DNA of 64,000 nucleotides from Gimesia algae (GCF_007746795.1 NZ_CP036343.1:3027369-3091368); one strand, 5' to 3'; positions 10,266 through 20,367 are shown, counted from the stretch's first letter. Notes: a model not told the origin generated them from the letters alone. Made by a program: numbers and translations.

Positions 10266-11000
10266 TTAGTCATCAGAGCTGAACATCATAACGATCCGCA
10301 GTACGTACCAGAACAGTGTGGCAACAGAGGCAAACAAAGCCAGTGAAGCAGACACATACTGATCGGTCGAATATTGATGCAGGATATTTGATGTTTCATA
10401 CAGAATGAAACCGCTCATCAGCAGCACCATGGCAGCAGAGAACCAGAGTCCCAGCGAGACCCCGAAAAACGCAGCACCGATGGCGATGCCAATCGCAGCC
10501 ATCAGAGCAATTGACAGCCCGCCCCCCAGATAGGAGAAATTCGCGCCGGTTGCTAAAACATAAGCCGTCAGTCCTCCAAAAATACAGAGGGTAATGATCG
10601 CCGCGATCGGGATCACTGTCGGGTCTGACATTGAACTTGCATAAAAGAGGATCGGCACGAAAATGATCGCTTCCGCCAGGGTATAAAGCCCGAGCCCAGC
10701 ATACTGCGTCCCCAGTGATTTGGCGCTTGATGCCATGGAACTGGCAATCCAGCTGGCTCCCAGGAAGGCAATCAGAATGATCCAGGGGCTGACAGTGAAT
10801 AGTCCCAGTATAGGTCGCATTAAGGCGGGGGTACTGAAAATGATAAATTCCAGTCCCATGAAAACAAAAATCGCACCGGCAAGGTGCATGTAGGTCTTGC
10901 GGATAAATGCGGCGCGCTCGGAAGCAATTGCGTCAATGGCAAAGACGCCGCCGCCAGCCGTTGTATCCTGGTCATAATAATCAGGAGTGTAGTTATTCAT
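10266..11000 (-). CDS. Bax inhibitor-1 / YccA family membrane protein
   Basis: 244 residues, the usual family length. After a ~30-residue soluble N-terminus there are about seven hydrophobic helices, including GAIFVFMGLEFIIFS, IILIAFLGASWIASSM, AAIITLCIFGGLTAYVLAT and SAAMVLLMSGFILYETSNIL; the FILYETSNIL end with its acidic residue is typical of the BI-1/TMBIM fold (a pH-sensitive calcium leak channel in Bacillus YetJ). It sits in the inner membrane; physiological role in planctomycetes unknown. TTGGAGAAA upstream of the ATG supports the start. Confidence 0.9.
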   Translation of the reverse strand: MNNYTPDYYDQDTTAGGGVFAIDAIASERAAFIRKTYMHLAGAIFVFMGLEFIIFSTPALMRPILGLFTVSPWIILIAFLGASWIASSMASSAKSLGTQYAGLGLYTLAEAIIFVPILFYASSMSDPTVIPIAAIITLCIFGGLTAYVLATGANFSYLGGGLSIALMAAIGIAIGAAFFGVSLGLWFSAAMVLLMSGFILYETSNILHQYSTDQYVSASLALFASVATLFWYVLRIVMMFSSDD

Positions 11001-11301
11001 TGACAGGTTTCTCCAAGTGAGTGAGAAGAGATGTTCCAGACGAACATCGTTTGGGTCATCAGTTTGATCAGTCTGCTGTCACCACGTTTACATCCGCAGC
11101 TGGCAGGCAGGATAATTATAGGTCTCGGTGCACATAATTCAAGTACAGCCGGGTACTCTTTATATTACAGTTAATTTATCAGGCGCTTTTATTCTCCCAC
11201 TGGGTACAGCACTTTCGTTATTGCGGGCAATTTGTTCTGATATCTCATACGTAAGTACGTAAGTTTACATCACAGAATTCAAAATATTCTACAAAATAAT
11301 T
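11001..11301. other. Divergent intergenic region, Bax inhibitor-like / oxoprolinase
   Basis: About 300 bp, AT-rich, holding the promoters of two divergent genes. A tandem 8-mer (ACGTAAGT twice, near 11249-11264) is the only regularity seen; no promoter or riboswitch can be assigned. Confidence 0.5.
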
Positions 11302-14300
11302 GTGAAAGCCTACGAAATATTTGATGAAATGAATGAATTGAAATCAGGAAAAACAGAGCGAAACTGGGAATTCTGGATCGATGTCGGCGGTACCTTCACA
11401 GACTGCATTGCCCGTGCCCCCAGCAATGAATTCATTCCCTTTAAAACCCTTAGTTCGGGTATTACCAAAGGACGTGTACAGGAAGTTACTGCCCCTGATA
11501 CGATTGTTGACCCCTCCCGGGTCGGCAACCCGGCAGACTTCTGGCTGGAGTATCAGATTGAATTTCTGAATCATGAGGGAAAATCCCTGCATACCGCACA
11601 AGTGACGCGGTTTGACAACCTGACCGGAACCCTCACCTTCCAACCCGCTCTGCCTCCCACGGTGCAGATCTCTACAGGCTATGAACTCGCTTCGGGTGAA
11701 GAAGCCCCGGTCCTGGCGATCCGCTGGATTCTGGATCTGAAAAAATCCGACCCTATTTCCGATATCAGCGTCAAACTGGGAACCACGCGTGGCACCAATG
11801 CCCTGCTCACCCGCAATGGTGCCCGAACGGCATTCATCACCACGCAAGGCTTTGCAGATGTCCTGCTGATCGGCAACCAGGACCGCCCGCGGCTGTTCGA
11901 TCTGGCCATTCAAAAACCGGAACCCCTTTTTGAAACCGCTCTGGAAATTGAGGAACGGATCGACGCGGAAGGCAATGTACTCCGCGCCCCCGATCCTGCT
12001 CGTATTCGTGAGCAACTTGATCAACTGAAAGCAACCGGCGTGGAATCGCTGGCGATCTGCCTGCTGCATTCTTTCGCCAACCCCGAGCATGAAGAACTGG
12101 TCGCCCGTCTCGCTGCCGAAGCCGGCTTTGACGAAATCAGTGTTTCCAGCCGCCTGTCGCCACTCATCAAAATCGTCTCCCGCGGCGATACGACCGTGAT
12201 GGACGCCTATCTGAACCCGATCCTCAAAGACTACATCCGCAAGCTCCGCACGCCACTCAAAAACTGTGAACTGAAACTGATGACATCCGCCGGCGGTCTT
12301 GTCGATGCCAATCATTTTGTCGGCAAAGACAGCATTCTCTCCGGCCCTGCAGGAGGTGTGATTGGCTATTCGCGCGTTGCTGAAACAGCCGGTTTTCCCC
12401 GGTCCATCGGCTTTGACATGGGAGGCACGAGTACTGACGTCTCCCGCTTCGACGGCGAATACGAGCGGGAATTCGAAACGACTAAAGCAGGGGTGCGAAT
12501 TGTAGCCCCCATGCTGAGTATTGAAACGGTCGCCGCTGGCGGTGGTAGTATCTGTGGCTTTGATGGCATCAAGCTGCACGTCGGTCCTGACAGTGCCGGT
12601 GCAGATCCTGGTCCCGCCTGTTACGGACGGGGCGGACCGCTCACCGTCACCGACCTGAACCTGTACCTAGGCAAAATCATCCCCAGTCGCTTTCCCTTCG
12701 TCTTAGACAGACAGTCTGTCGAGCAGCGTCTGACGCAGCTCTGCGAAGAGATTGCTGCTTCTCCCATGGGAAAGACTTACACCCCACTCGAACTGGCAGA
12801 AGGCTTTCTACAGATCGCGAACGCTAACATGGTTCGCGCCATCCGTAATATCTCGGTGGCCCGTGGCTATGATCCCGCTGACTATGCCCTGGTCAGTTTC
12901 GGGGGCGCTGGTTCTCAACATGCCTGTGCGATTGCCCGATCACTGGGCATTCATGAAGTTCTGATTCACCCTTATTCGGGGATTCTGAGTGCGTTTGGCA
13001 TCGGCCAGGCTGATGTGCGCCGTTTCGGACAGCAGTCGGTCCTGCAGACCTGGTCTGCCGATCTCAAACAGGAACTGCAGCAACGATTCACAGCACTCGA
13101 TCAAGGTGTTTACGAAGAAGTCCGCGCCGAAGGCATTCCCGCAGAACGCATTGACGCCCCCCTGCACTCGCTGGAAATGCGTTACCTGGGAACCGACGCG
13201 ACCATCCAGGTGAACTGTCAGTCGGATCAGGACGAATTCTCACGATTCGAACAGGAACATCAGCGACTGTATGGTTACTCTCACAAGAGTCGGGCCATTG
13301 AGGTCACTGCGATGCGCACCGAGATTGTCGGACGTATGGAAGAACCCCACCTGCCGGAAACGGAACTGATTGATCGCAGCCCCACACCATCTGAAACAAC
13401 GCAGGCCTGTTTTCAGGGAACGGTCCAGCCCACGGCGGTCTACCTGCGCGAAGACCTGCATCCCGGCGATCAAATTGCAGGCCCTGCCATTATCTGCGAA
13501 GCGATTTCCACCGTCATCATTGACCCCGGCTTCACAGCCAGCATTCTCTCGCGCGGAGAAACACTGATGCGAGTGACCTCTGAGAGTTCCGCAATCCCGA
13601 CAGAAATTGACACTACTGCCGACCCGGTCATGCTGGAAATTTTCAACAATCTGTTTGCTTCCATCGCCGAACAGATGGGCATTACGCTGCAGCGAACTTC
13701 GATCTCGACCAATGTTAAAGAACGACTCGATTTCAGCTGCGCCGTCTTTTCTGCCACCGGTGATCTGGTGGTCAACGCGCCCCATATCCCCGTGCATCTG
13801 GGCGCCATGAGTGAAACCGTCAAACGCATCATCGCCGACAACCCGGATCTGGCACCCGGTGATGTTTTTGTGACCAACGATCCTTACCGGGGCGGCTCGC
13901 ATCTACCTGATGTGACCGTCATCACTCCCGTGCATCACGCGGAAACAAACGAATTGATCTTCTTCACTGCCAGTCGCGCCCATCATGCAGAGATCGGCGG
14001 AATAGTGCCCGGCAGTATGCCACCGTTTTCTAAAACCCTGGCGGATGAAGGCGTGCTGATCCGCAATTTCAAACTGGTCGACCAGGGCTCTTCTCGTGAA
14101 GATGCTTTGCGTGAACTGCTGAGATCGGGTGAACATCCTTCACGTTCGGTCGAAGATAATCTCGCGGATGTCTCTGCCCAGGTTGCCGCCAATAACTGTG
14201 GTGTGAGTCTGCTCAACGACCTGGTCCGCCGCTACTCGCTGACCGTGGTGCTGGCTTATATGAAACATATCCAGCAGGCAGCCACCGAAAAAATGCAACT

Positions 14301-15177
14301 TGCATTAGCTGAGATTGAAGATGGCGTTTACTCCTTCACCGATCATCTGGATAACGGCGCGCCGCTGTCTGTTAAAATCACGATTAAGAACTCCAGCGCC
14401 GTAGTGGACTTCACAGGCACTGCACCGGTTCTGGAAACCAATCTGAATGCCAATCGGGCCATTGTGAATGCCGCCGTTCTGTATGTCTTCCGCTGTCTGA
14501 TCCAGGAAGACATTCCCTTAAACAGCGGCGTGCTGACTCCGATCGAAATCATACTGCCTGAATGTTTTCTGAATCCCCCCGAACGGGAAACGCCCGCAGA
14601 ATGTGCGGCGATGGTAGGCGGCAACGTCGAAACCTCGCAGCGCACTGTCGACACTTTATTAGGCGCCCTCAACAAAGCAGCCGCCAGCCAGGGAACGATG
14701 AACAACCTGACGTTTGGAGATGAGACGTTTGGTTATTATGAAACGATCTGTGGCGGAAGCGGCGCGACTGCCGAACAGGAGGGAGCCGACGCTGTGCATA
14801 CTCACATGACAAATACTCGTTTGACGGATGCCGAGATCATCGAACGCCGTTACCCCGTTCGATTGCACGAATTCTCGATTCGACAGGGATCGGGAGGTGC
14901 GGGACAACACCACGGCGGTGCTGGCATTATTCGCCAGATTGAATTTCTGAAACCATTACAGATTTCGCTGATTTCCGAACGCAGAGGAGAATACGCTCCC
15001 TTCGGTCTGGCGGGAGGGGCGCCGGGACAGATCGGCGAAAATCTGCTGACTAAAGCGGACGGATCCACTTCAGAATCACTGGGAGGAAAATTCTCTCTCT
15101 CCGTTGCTGCCGGCGATAAATTGACGATCAAAACGCCCGGCGGCGGGGGCTTTGGGAAAACTGAGAAGCCTGGGTAA
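11302..15177 (+). CDS. 5-oxoprolinase / hydantoinase A-B fusion protein
   Basis: 1291 residues, the length of one-piece 5-oxoprolinases. Residues about 20-730 match hydantoinase A (N-terminal FWIDVGGTFTDCIARAP nucleotide-binding motif, GTTRGTNALL, SGPAGGVIGYSR, GFDMGGTSTDVSR); about 755-1285 match hydantoinase B (NVKERLDFSCAVF, TNDPYRGGSHLPDVTVITPV, SRAHHAEIGG, and the terminal TPGGGGFG). The ATP-driven enzyme opens 5-oxo-L-proline to L-glutamate in the cytoplasm. The first start is GTG at 11302; an in-frame ATG at 11329 is an alternative, since conservation begins only after residue ~20. The cyclophilin and DUF1445 genes follow on the same strand. Confidence 0.9.
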   Translation: MKAYEIFDEMNELKSGKTERNWEFWIDVGGTFTDCIARAPSNEFIPFKTLSSGITKGRVQEVTAPDTIVDPSRVGNPADFWLEYQIEFLNHEGKSLHTAQVTRFDNLTGTLTFQPALPPTVQISTGYELASGEEAPVLAIRWILDLKKSDPISDISVKLGTTRGTNALLTRNGARTAFITTQGFADVLLIGNQDRPRLFDLAIQKPEPLFETALEIEERIDAEGNVLRAPDPARIREQLDQLKATGVESLAICLLHSFANPEHEELVARLAAEAGFDEISVSSRLSPLIKIVSRGDTTVMDAYLNPILKDYIRKLRTPLKNCELKLMTSAGGLVDANHFVGKDSILSGPAGGVIGYSRVAETAGFPRSIGFDMGGTSTDVSRFDGEYEREFETTKAGVRIVAPMLSIETVAAGGGSICGFDGIKLHVGPDSAGADPGPACYGRGGPLTVTDLNLYLGKIIPSRFPFVLDRQSVEQRLTQLCEEIAASPMGKTYTPLELAEGFLQIANANMVRAIRNISVARGYDPADYALVSFGGAGSQHACAIARSLGIHEVLIHPYSGILSAFGIGQADVRRFGQQSVLQTWSADLKQELQQRFTALDQGVYEEVRAEGIPAERIDAPLHSLEMRYLGTDATIQVNCQSDQDEFSRFEQEHQRLYGYSHKSRAIEVTAMRTEIVGRMEEPHLPETELIDRSPTPSETTQACFQGTVQPTAVYLREDLHPGDQIAGPAIICEAISTVIIDPGFTASILSRGETLMRVTSESSAIPTEIDTTADPVMLEIFNNLFASIAEQMGITLQRTSISTNVKERLDFSCAVFSATGDLVVNAPHIPVHLGAMSETVKRIIADNPDLAPGDVFVTNDPYRGGSHLPDVTVITPVHHAETNELIFFTASRAHHAEIGGIVPGSMPPFSKTLADEGVLIRNFKLVDQGSSREDALRELLRSGEHPSRSVEDNLADVSAQVAANNCGVSLLNDLVRRYSLTVVLAYMKHIQQAATEKMQLALAEIEDGVYSFTDHLDNGAPLSVKITIKNSSAVVDFTGTAPVLETNLNANRAIVNAAVLYVFRCLIQEDIPLNSGVLTPIEIILPECFLNPPERETPAECAAMVGGNVETSQRTVDTLLGALNKAAASQGTMNNLTFGDETFGYYETICGGSGATAEQEGADAVHTHMTNTRLTDAEIIERRYPVRLHEFSIRQGSGGAGQHHGGAGIIRQIEFLKPLQISLISERRGEYAPFGLAGGAPGQIGENLLTKADGSTSESLGGKFSLSVAAGDKLTIKTPGGGGFGKTEKPG

Positions 15178-15360
15178 ATTCAATAACCTATTCACCCACT
15201 CAGGTAGATTTTGAATGTCCAGACCTGGAAATGCAGGTTCTAGGCAATATTGCGACCATCTGCTTTGTGATTTTCTCTGTCACGCGGTAAGGTGACGTTT
15301 AGGGCCAAAATAACAGGAAATCTTACAGACAACCCCGTTTCAGAGAGAAGGAAAATTACC

Positions 15361-15897
15361 GTGTCCGAAAATCGTCGTGCCGAAGTGGATGCCGCATTGG
15401 CTGATGTTGATTTTGAGAAATTCAACTATCAGGTCGTGTTCGAAACCACAAAAGGTACTATTAAAATGGATCTGTATCCCGATGTGGCCCCGGGACACTG
15501 CAAAAATATCATCGGTCTGACCAAAATCGGATTTTATGATGGTATTATTTTCCACCGAGTCATTCCCGACTTTGTCGTGCAGGTCGGTTGTCCGCAAGGA
15601 TCAGGAACTGGTGGCCCGGGCTATACAATTGATGCCGAATTCAATAATCTGCCCCACGAAACCGGCATTTTATCGATGGCTCGTACCAACGATCCCAATT
15701 CAGCCGGCTCGCAGTTCTTCATTTGTCTGGGGCGTGTTCCTCACCTGGATAACCAGTACACCGTCTTCGGCAAAACCAGCGATGCGGAAAGCGAAGCCGT
15801 TGTACTGTCGATCGGTGATGTGGAAACAAACCACAGCGACCGACCGCTCGAAGATGTCAAAATCACCGGTTCAGAAGTCATTGTTACTGAAAAGTAA
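15361..15897 (+). CDS. Cyclophilin-type peptidyl-prolyl cis-trans isomerase
   Basis: 178 residues from the GTG at 15361, which is preceded by AGAAGGA; the open frame extends 23 codons further up, but without a good ribosome site or homologous sequence. The domain shows FETTKGTIKMDLYPDVAPGH, FHRVIPDFVVQVGCPQGSGTGGPG (catalytic Arg in FHR), GILSMARTNDPNSAGSQFFI and LDNQYTVFGK, the cyclophilin core. It speeds proline isomerisation during folding. There is no signal peptide, so it is cytoplasmic. A ~20-residue N-terminal addition precedes the domain. It ends 6 bases before the DUF1445 gene. Confidence 0.93.
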   Translation: MSENRRAEVDAALADVDFEKFNYQVVFETTKGTIKMDLYPDVAPGHCKNIIGLTKIGFYDGIIFHRVIPDFVVQVGCPQGSGTGGPGYTIDAEFNNLPHETGILSMARTNDPNSAGSQFFICLGRVPHLDNQYTVFGKTSDAESEAVVLSIGDVETNHSDRPLEDVKITGSEVIVTEK

Positions 15898-15903
15898 TGG
15901 ACG

Positions 15904-16701
15904 ATGGGCGTTGATCGAACATCCTTGAAGACAGGCGCACTCGTGCGACAGGCGTGTCGCAGCGGAGAATTCACCGGGCAGACATCGGGGCTCGCCCCCG
16001 GGTTTGCCCAGGCGAATCTCGTGATCCTCCCCCAGGCAGAAGCACGTCAGTTTCAGGAATTCTGCGAAAAGAATCCCAAACCCTGTCCGCTGCTGGAAGT
16101 CACAAAACCAGGTGATCCCTGTCTGCATCAACTGGCAGAAGCGGCTGATCTGCGGACCGATCTGCCCCGCTATCGCGTCTGGCAACGGGGCGAACTTGTG
16201 GACGAGCCAACAGAAATCACTTCGCTCTGGCAGGAGGATCTGGTCGCCTTCCTGATTGGTTGTTCCTTCACGTTTGAAGCGGCATTGATTGAAGCGGACC
16301 TTTCCGTGCGACACATTGATCAGGGGACCAACGTTCCCATGTATCGCACGACGATCCCTTGTGAGTCAGCGGGAATGTTCAGCGGCCCACTGGTGGTTTC
16401 AATGCGCCCCTTCAAACCCGCCGATGCCATTCGTGCCGTGCAGATTACCGGACGATTTCCCGCTGTTCACGGTGCTCCTGTGCATCTGGGCTTTCCGGAG
16501 CAACTGGGAATTCACGATCTCTCAGCGCCTGATTATGGAGACGCTGTCGCTGTCGAATCAGATGAACTGCCTGTCTTCTGGGCCTGTGGCGTGACTCCGC
16601 AGGCAGTGCTGATGCAGGCGAAACCGGATTTTGCCATCACGCACAGCCCGGGCTGCATGTTTGTTTCTGACCTGAAAGATAAAGACCTGGCGTCTCTTTA
16701 A
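15904..16701 (+). CDS. D-glutamate cyclase-like / putative hydro-lyase, DUF1445 family
   Basis: 265 residues, full family length. Recognisable blocks: [93 protein letters not shown] and [13 protein letters not shown]. The family is the bacterial relative of the N-terminal half of mammalian D-glutamate cyclase (DGLUCY), which converts D-glutamate to 5-oxo-D-proline; the bacterial proteins are mostly uncharacterised. Its position two genes after 5-oxoprolinase, 6 bases from the cyclophilin stop, makes a 5-oxoproline link plausible. Activity is inferred. Confidence 0.82.
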   Translation: MGVDRTSLKTGALVRQACRSGEFTGQTSGLAPGFAQANLVILPQAEARQFQEFCEKNPKPCPLLEVTKPGDPCLHQLAEAADLRTDLPRYRVWQRGELVDEPTEITSLWQEDLVAFLIGCSFTFEAALIEADLSVRHIDQGTNVPMYRTTIPCESAGMFSGPLVVSMRPFKPADAIRAVQITGRFPAVHGAPVHLGFPEQLGIHDLSAPDYGDAVAVESDELPVFWACGVTPQAVLMQAKPDFAITHSPGCMFVSDLKDKDLASL

Positions 16702-16728
16702 ACAGAGCAGCCATGGATTTCCGCTTAC

Positions 16729-17016
16729 TCAGGAATGCGATTCTACTGAAGAAGATTCATGAGCAGACACATTCTGCTCAGGCAGATGAATCGAACGGAT
16801 GCGATAGTTTTCCCACATCAGTGAGTAAGCAAAGCAAGGCTCACGATCGAGACTGAAAGCCACAGGTTGACTCTCCCAGAAGCTCATCAAATTACCGCGC
16901 GGGGGACTGGTATAGAGTCGACGCTTGCAAACCGGGCAGACCATGCCGAACGGTGTGGCCTGATCTTCTTCGCATTGATGGTCGAGACAAATTGTTTTCT
17001 GTGGTTCGTTTCTCAT
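16729..17016 (-). CDS. Small hypothetical protein with zinc-ribbon-like cysteines
   Basis: 95 residues from the ATG at 17016, which follows a GGGGG stretch; an in-frame ATG nine codons upstream is less well placed. The N-terminus has four cysteines as CLDHQC...CPVCKRRLY, resembling a zinc ribbon. The rest has no feature I recognise. Convergent with the DUF1445 gene, 27 bp apart. The real coding status is likely but not certain. Confidence 0.55.
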   Translation of the reverse strand: MRNEPQKTICLDHQCEEDQATPFGMVCPVCKRRLYTSPPRGNLMSFWESQPVAFSLDREPCFAYSLMWENYRIRSIHLPEQNVSAHESSSVESHS

Positions 17017-17458
17017 AATGCCCCCATTATATCGAGCCGTCATCAGCCTGCTCCAGTTCTTTTTTTAATTACTCATACAAAATTCTCTGAATCGAAGTGA
17101 CTGACCTGATTGTTTCTGAAGTTTGTGCAGCCCCCCGGAACTGAAGATTCCCTATATTCCTTAGAACCGTTCCGACCAGCAGTACAGATACTTGATTGCT
17201 GACAAATCCAGTCTGACTGCCAGATTCCCTCACTCAAGCCCCTTGATTCATCGCATCTGGGAATCCAGTTTGGTATAAATTAATACCTGTCTGATCCTGC
17301 TTCCGGGCTCAGTAGATATGTTATCAGGGAAAATGGAACCTGTCTGAAACAGGTTCCTGGCCACTGCTGTTACCAGATCTGTGTTGATGCGACACACCAT
17401 CTGTGAAACCGGAACGGATCCCTGTTTGTTTTGAATTTAAATTCTGGTACGAGAACTC
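17017..17458. other. Long intergenic leader before the C1 gene run
   Basis: 442 bp without a gene. It contains a 9-bp perfect hairpin at 17335-17357 (GGAACCTGT...ACAGGTTCC, 5-base loop) about 100 bases before the DapA-like start, and a looser 7-bp pair (GATTCCC...GGGAATC) further up. Neither is followed by a T-run, so this looks like a structured 5' leader rather than a terminator. No known riboswitch class was recognised. Confidence 0.5.
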
Positions 17459-18379
17459 ATGGCAATCAACCTTTCCGAACAACTGAAGGGAGTGCTCCCT
17501 CCGGTCATTACACCACTAACTCCTGATCGCAAGCTTGATGCAGCTTCTGCTGAATCCGTCTACCGCTTCATGCTCGACAAAGGTGCCCATGGCCTGTTCC
17601 TGTTTGGCACATCTGGTGAAGGACCTCTGCTCTGTGAAGCAGACCGTCACGAGGCAACTGAGATCGCCTCCAAAGTTGTGAACGGCAGCGTCCCCCTGCT
17701 GGTGGGAGTGATTGCTCCGGGAACCGAACAGATTATCGAGCAGGCTAAAGTCGCAAAGGCACAGGGCGCCGATGCGATTGTCGTCTGCCCCCCGTATTAT
17801 TATCCGGCCAGCCAGAAAGACATGCTCGTCCATTACCGCACCATTCGGGAAGCCGTCGACATCCCCATTTTTGCCTACGACATCCCTGTGATGACAAAAG
17901 TCAAAATCGAAATGGACACACTGATGACCCTGGGCAGAGAAGGCACTGTGATTGGGGTCAAAGACTCCAGTGGCGATGCCGTCAGTTTTCATCGCCTGGT
18001 GGCCAACAAACCTGCCGGCATGAAACTGTTTACAGGAGCAGAAATGCTGGTGCATGCCGTGGTATTGGCAGGCGCTGACGGAACGGTCCCTGGACTGGCG
18101 AATGTCGGACCGGAATTATTCGTCCAACTCTATGAAGCCGCCGCTGCCAACAACCACCAGGAAGCAGTCCGATTCCAGGAAGCCATCGTCCGGTTATTTG
18201 AAGTGTTTGTCTGCCCCGATGGAACCATGAATGTGGGTTATATCATTGGCTCAATGAAAACGGCACTTCGCCTGCGCGGCGTGATCGAACACGACACCCT
18301 GTTCCACCCGTTCTCGGCCTGCACCCCCGAGTTGATAGAGCGGACCCGCACGATTATGACCGAAGTGGGTTGCCTGTAA
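17459..18379 (+). CDS. Dihydrodipicolinate synthase / N-acetylneuraminate lyase family aldolase
   Basis: 306 residues forming a class I aldolase barrel. GTSGEG (50-55), the tyrosine at 140 (FAYDIP) and the Schiff-base lysine at 168 (GVKDSSGD) are all in place, so it should be a working pyruvate- or keto-acid-type lyase or synthase. The family includes DapA, NanA, KDG aldolase and others; sequence alone does not give the substrate. It opens a run with mch (61 bp downstream), an ATP-grasp gene and a phosphatase-like gene, so a role in that pathway is possible and lysine biosynthesis is not assured. Confidence 0.85.
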   Translation: MAINLSEQLKGVLPPVITPLTPDRKLDAASAESVYRFMLDKGAHGLFLFGTSGEGPLLCEADRHEATEIASKVVNGSVPLLVGVIAPGTEQIIEQAKVAKAQGADAIVVCPPYYYPASQKDMLVHYRTIREAVDIPIFAYDIPVMTKVKIEMDTLMTLGREGTVIGVKDSSGDAVSFHRLVANKPAGMKLFTGAEMLVHAVVLAGADGTVPGLANVGPELFVQLYEAAAANNHQEAVRFQEAIVRLFEVFVCPDGTMNVGYIIGSMKTALRLRGVIEHDTLFHPFSACTPELIERTRTIMTEVGCL

Positions 18380-18440
18380 TTGCCTTCCCCGGACGCACAC
18401 CTGTTTCTCTTACATTGTACTTCGAATTGAATGAAACATT

Positions 18441-19391
18441 ATGAGCGGAGTTTTAAACGAACGAGCGTGCCTGTTGACAGAACAGCTGCTTGCCAGAGCG
18501 GGTGAACTGAAAGTCATACCGCATGCCCTGCAGAACGGCGCGATCGTTGTGGATTGTGGAATTGAAACTCCCGCGGGTCTCCAGGCCGGATTATTGCTGG
18601 CCCGCATCTGCATGGCCGACCTCTGTCACATTCAACTGATACCTGGAGAACTGGAAGGTCTCTCCCTGCCGTACCTGCAGGTTCAGACCGATCATCCTGT
18701 CGAAGCCTGTCTGTTGAGTCAGTATGCCGGCTGGAAAATTGACGTCGATAAATTTTTCGCGATGGGCTCCGGCCCCATGCGGGCTGCTGCCGAGGTGGAA
18801 GACCTGTATCGAGTCCTGGGCTTTGGAGAATCACCTGACAAGACCGTCGGCGTGTTGGAATCGAATACCTTACCCGGTGTGGACGTGGTTGAGAAAATTT
18901 CCAAAGCGACAGGCGTCGACCCCAAAGACATCGTGCTGCTGGTCGCTCCCACATCCAGTATCGCAGGTAACATGCAGGTCATCGCCCGCTCGGTGGAAAC
19001 CGCCATGCATAAGCTGCTGGAATGTAAATTTGATGTGCATCGGGTGCAGGCCGGATTCGGTACGGCTCCCCTGGCGCCTGTCGCCAAAGATCACCTGACA
19101 GGCATCGGTCGCACTAACGATTCCATCCTGTATGGCGGTTCCGTGACGCTCTGGGTTACCGGCGATGATGAATCGCTATTGGAAATTGGTCCTGCCATCC
19201 CTTCCGATTCCGCTGCCTGTTATGGAAAACCGTTTCTGGATGTCTTCGCAGAAGCCAATCATGACTTCTATGAAATCGACCCCAGTTTCTTCAGCCCCGC
19301 GGTGATTATTTTTCAGAACCTGGATACCGGAAATGTATTTCAGTTCGGCCAGATGAACACGGGACTTTTGAAAAACAGTTTTGGATTCTAA
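18441..19391 (+). CDS. mch: Methenyltetrahydromethanopterin cyclohydrolase
   Basis: 316 residues, the normal Mch length, full-length similarity in pattern: GIETPAGLQAGLLLARICMAD, AMGSGPMRAAAE, VGVLESNTLPGVDV, VAPTSSIAGNMQVIARSVET, HRVQAGFGTAPLAPVAKDH and GRTNDSILYGGSVTLWV. It hydrolyses methenyl-H4MPT to formyl-H4MPT, a step of the H4MPT-linked formaldehyde oxidation route known in methanogens, methylotrophs and planctomycetes. Cytoplasmic. It lies 35 bases before the ATP-grasp gene, forming one apparent operon. No other C1 gene (fae, mtdB, ftr, fhc) is in the window. Confidence 0.95.
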   Translation: MSGVLNERACLLTEQLLARAGELKVIPHALQNGAIVVDCGIETPAGLQAGLLLARICMADLCHIQLIPGELEGLSLPYLQVQTDHPVEACLLSQYAGWKIDVDKFFAMGSGPMRAAAEVEDLYRVLGFGESPDKTVGVLESNTLPGVDVVEKISKATGVDPKDIVLLVAPTSSIAGNMQVIARSVETAMHKLLECKFDVHRVQAGFGTAPLAPVAKDHLTGIGRTNDSILYGGSVTLWVTGDDESLLEIGPAIPSDSAACYGKPFLDVFAEANHDFYEIDPSFFSPAVIIFQNLDTGNVFQFGQMNTGLLKNSFGF

Positions 19392-19426
19392 CCCTTCGGC
19401 ATCCGTCTCAATATGGAATTACGTAC

Positions 19427-20350
19427 GTGCAGATTGCCATTCTGGGAAATCAGGTCAGCTGGTACTGCGATCAACTCCAGCAGGCAGCCCGCACACGCGG
19501 ACACGAAGCGTCCAAAATCGAATTCCGAGACATGGCTGCTTTCGTCAATAACAATGCCCGCGAACAGTTTTTCAGTTACGATGCAGAACAGACGCAGATC
19601 AGTCTTCCGCACTTCGACTGCCTGATTATTCGCACGATGCCCCCGGGTTCCCTGGAACAGGTTGTGTTTCGCATGGACCTGCTGGGCAGGCTGGAACAGT
19701 CAGGAATCACGGTTTTTAATTCTCCGCGTGCCATTGAATGCGCGGTTGATAAATATCTGACCACATCCCGACTCGCCGCCGCCGGTCTGCCTGTCCCTGC
19801 CACTGCGATCTGTGAATCTTCGGAAGCAGCTTTGCAGCATTTTTCACAGATGGGTAGTGATGTTGTGGTCAAGCCACTGTTTGGTTCGGAAGGGCGTGGC
19901 ATTTTTCGCATCAGTGATCCCGATCTTGCCTACCGTTCGTTTCGCACGCTGGAACGTACCCAGGCAGTGATTTATCTGCAGCAGTATATTGCTCATCCCG
20001 GCTATGATCTGCGGATCCTGCTCCTGAATGGTAAAGTGATCGGTGCCATCCGCCGACACGGTCACAATGATTTTCGCACGAATGTCTCTCGCCAGGGACA
20101 GGCCGAGCTCTATCATCCGACCGATCGGGAAGTCGAACTGGCTGTCCAGGCAGCGGCGCTCACGGATGCCGAATTTGCGGGCGTCGATCTGCTCTCTCCT
20201 GCTGACGCTCCTGACGAATGTTATCTGCTGGAAGTCAATGCTGTACCAGGCTGGCGTGGCTTTCAGTCGGCAACAAACATTGATGTCGCGACGCTGGTCA
20301 TTGAATATCTCGAACAGAAACGAAACAATAAGCCCACTGCTTCACATTAA
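19427..20350 (+). CDS. RimK-like ATP-grasp ligase, probably in H4MPT cofactor pathway
   Basis: 307 residues, GTG start. ATP-grasp features: SPRAIECAVDKYLTTSRLAAAGLPVP, VVKPLFGSEGRGIFR (glycine-rich ATP loop), LQQYI..PGYDLRILLLNGKVIGAIRR, and the metal-binding LLEVNAVPGWRGFQ. The family contains RimK and MptN, which add glutamate to acceptors; MptN adds it to tetrahydromethanopterin. Position directly between mch and an IMPase-like gene argues for a C1 cofactor function, as RimK-like genes are reported in H4MPT clusters of other bacteria. The amino acid and acceptor are inferred, not shown. Confidence 0.82.
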   Translation: MQIAILGNQVSWYCDQLQQAARTRGHEASKIEFRDMAAFVNNNAREQFFSYDAEQTQISLPHFDCLIIRTMPPGSLEQVVFRMDLLGRLEQSGITVFNSPRAIECAVDKYLTTSRLAAAGLPVPATAICESSEAALQHFSQMGSDVVVKPLFGSEGRGIFRISDPDLAYRSFRTLERTQAVIYLQQYIAHPGYDLRILLLNGKVIGAIRRHGHNDFRTNVSRQGQAELYHPTDREVELAVQAAALTDAEFAGVDLLSPADAPDECYLLEVNAVPGWRGFQSATNIDVATLVIEYLEQKRNNKPTASH

Positions 20351-20367
20351 ACTGAAATCATTCTGAA

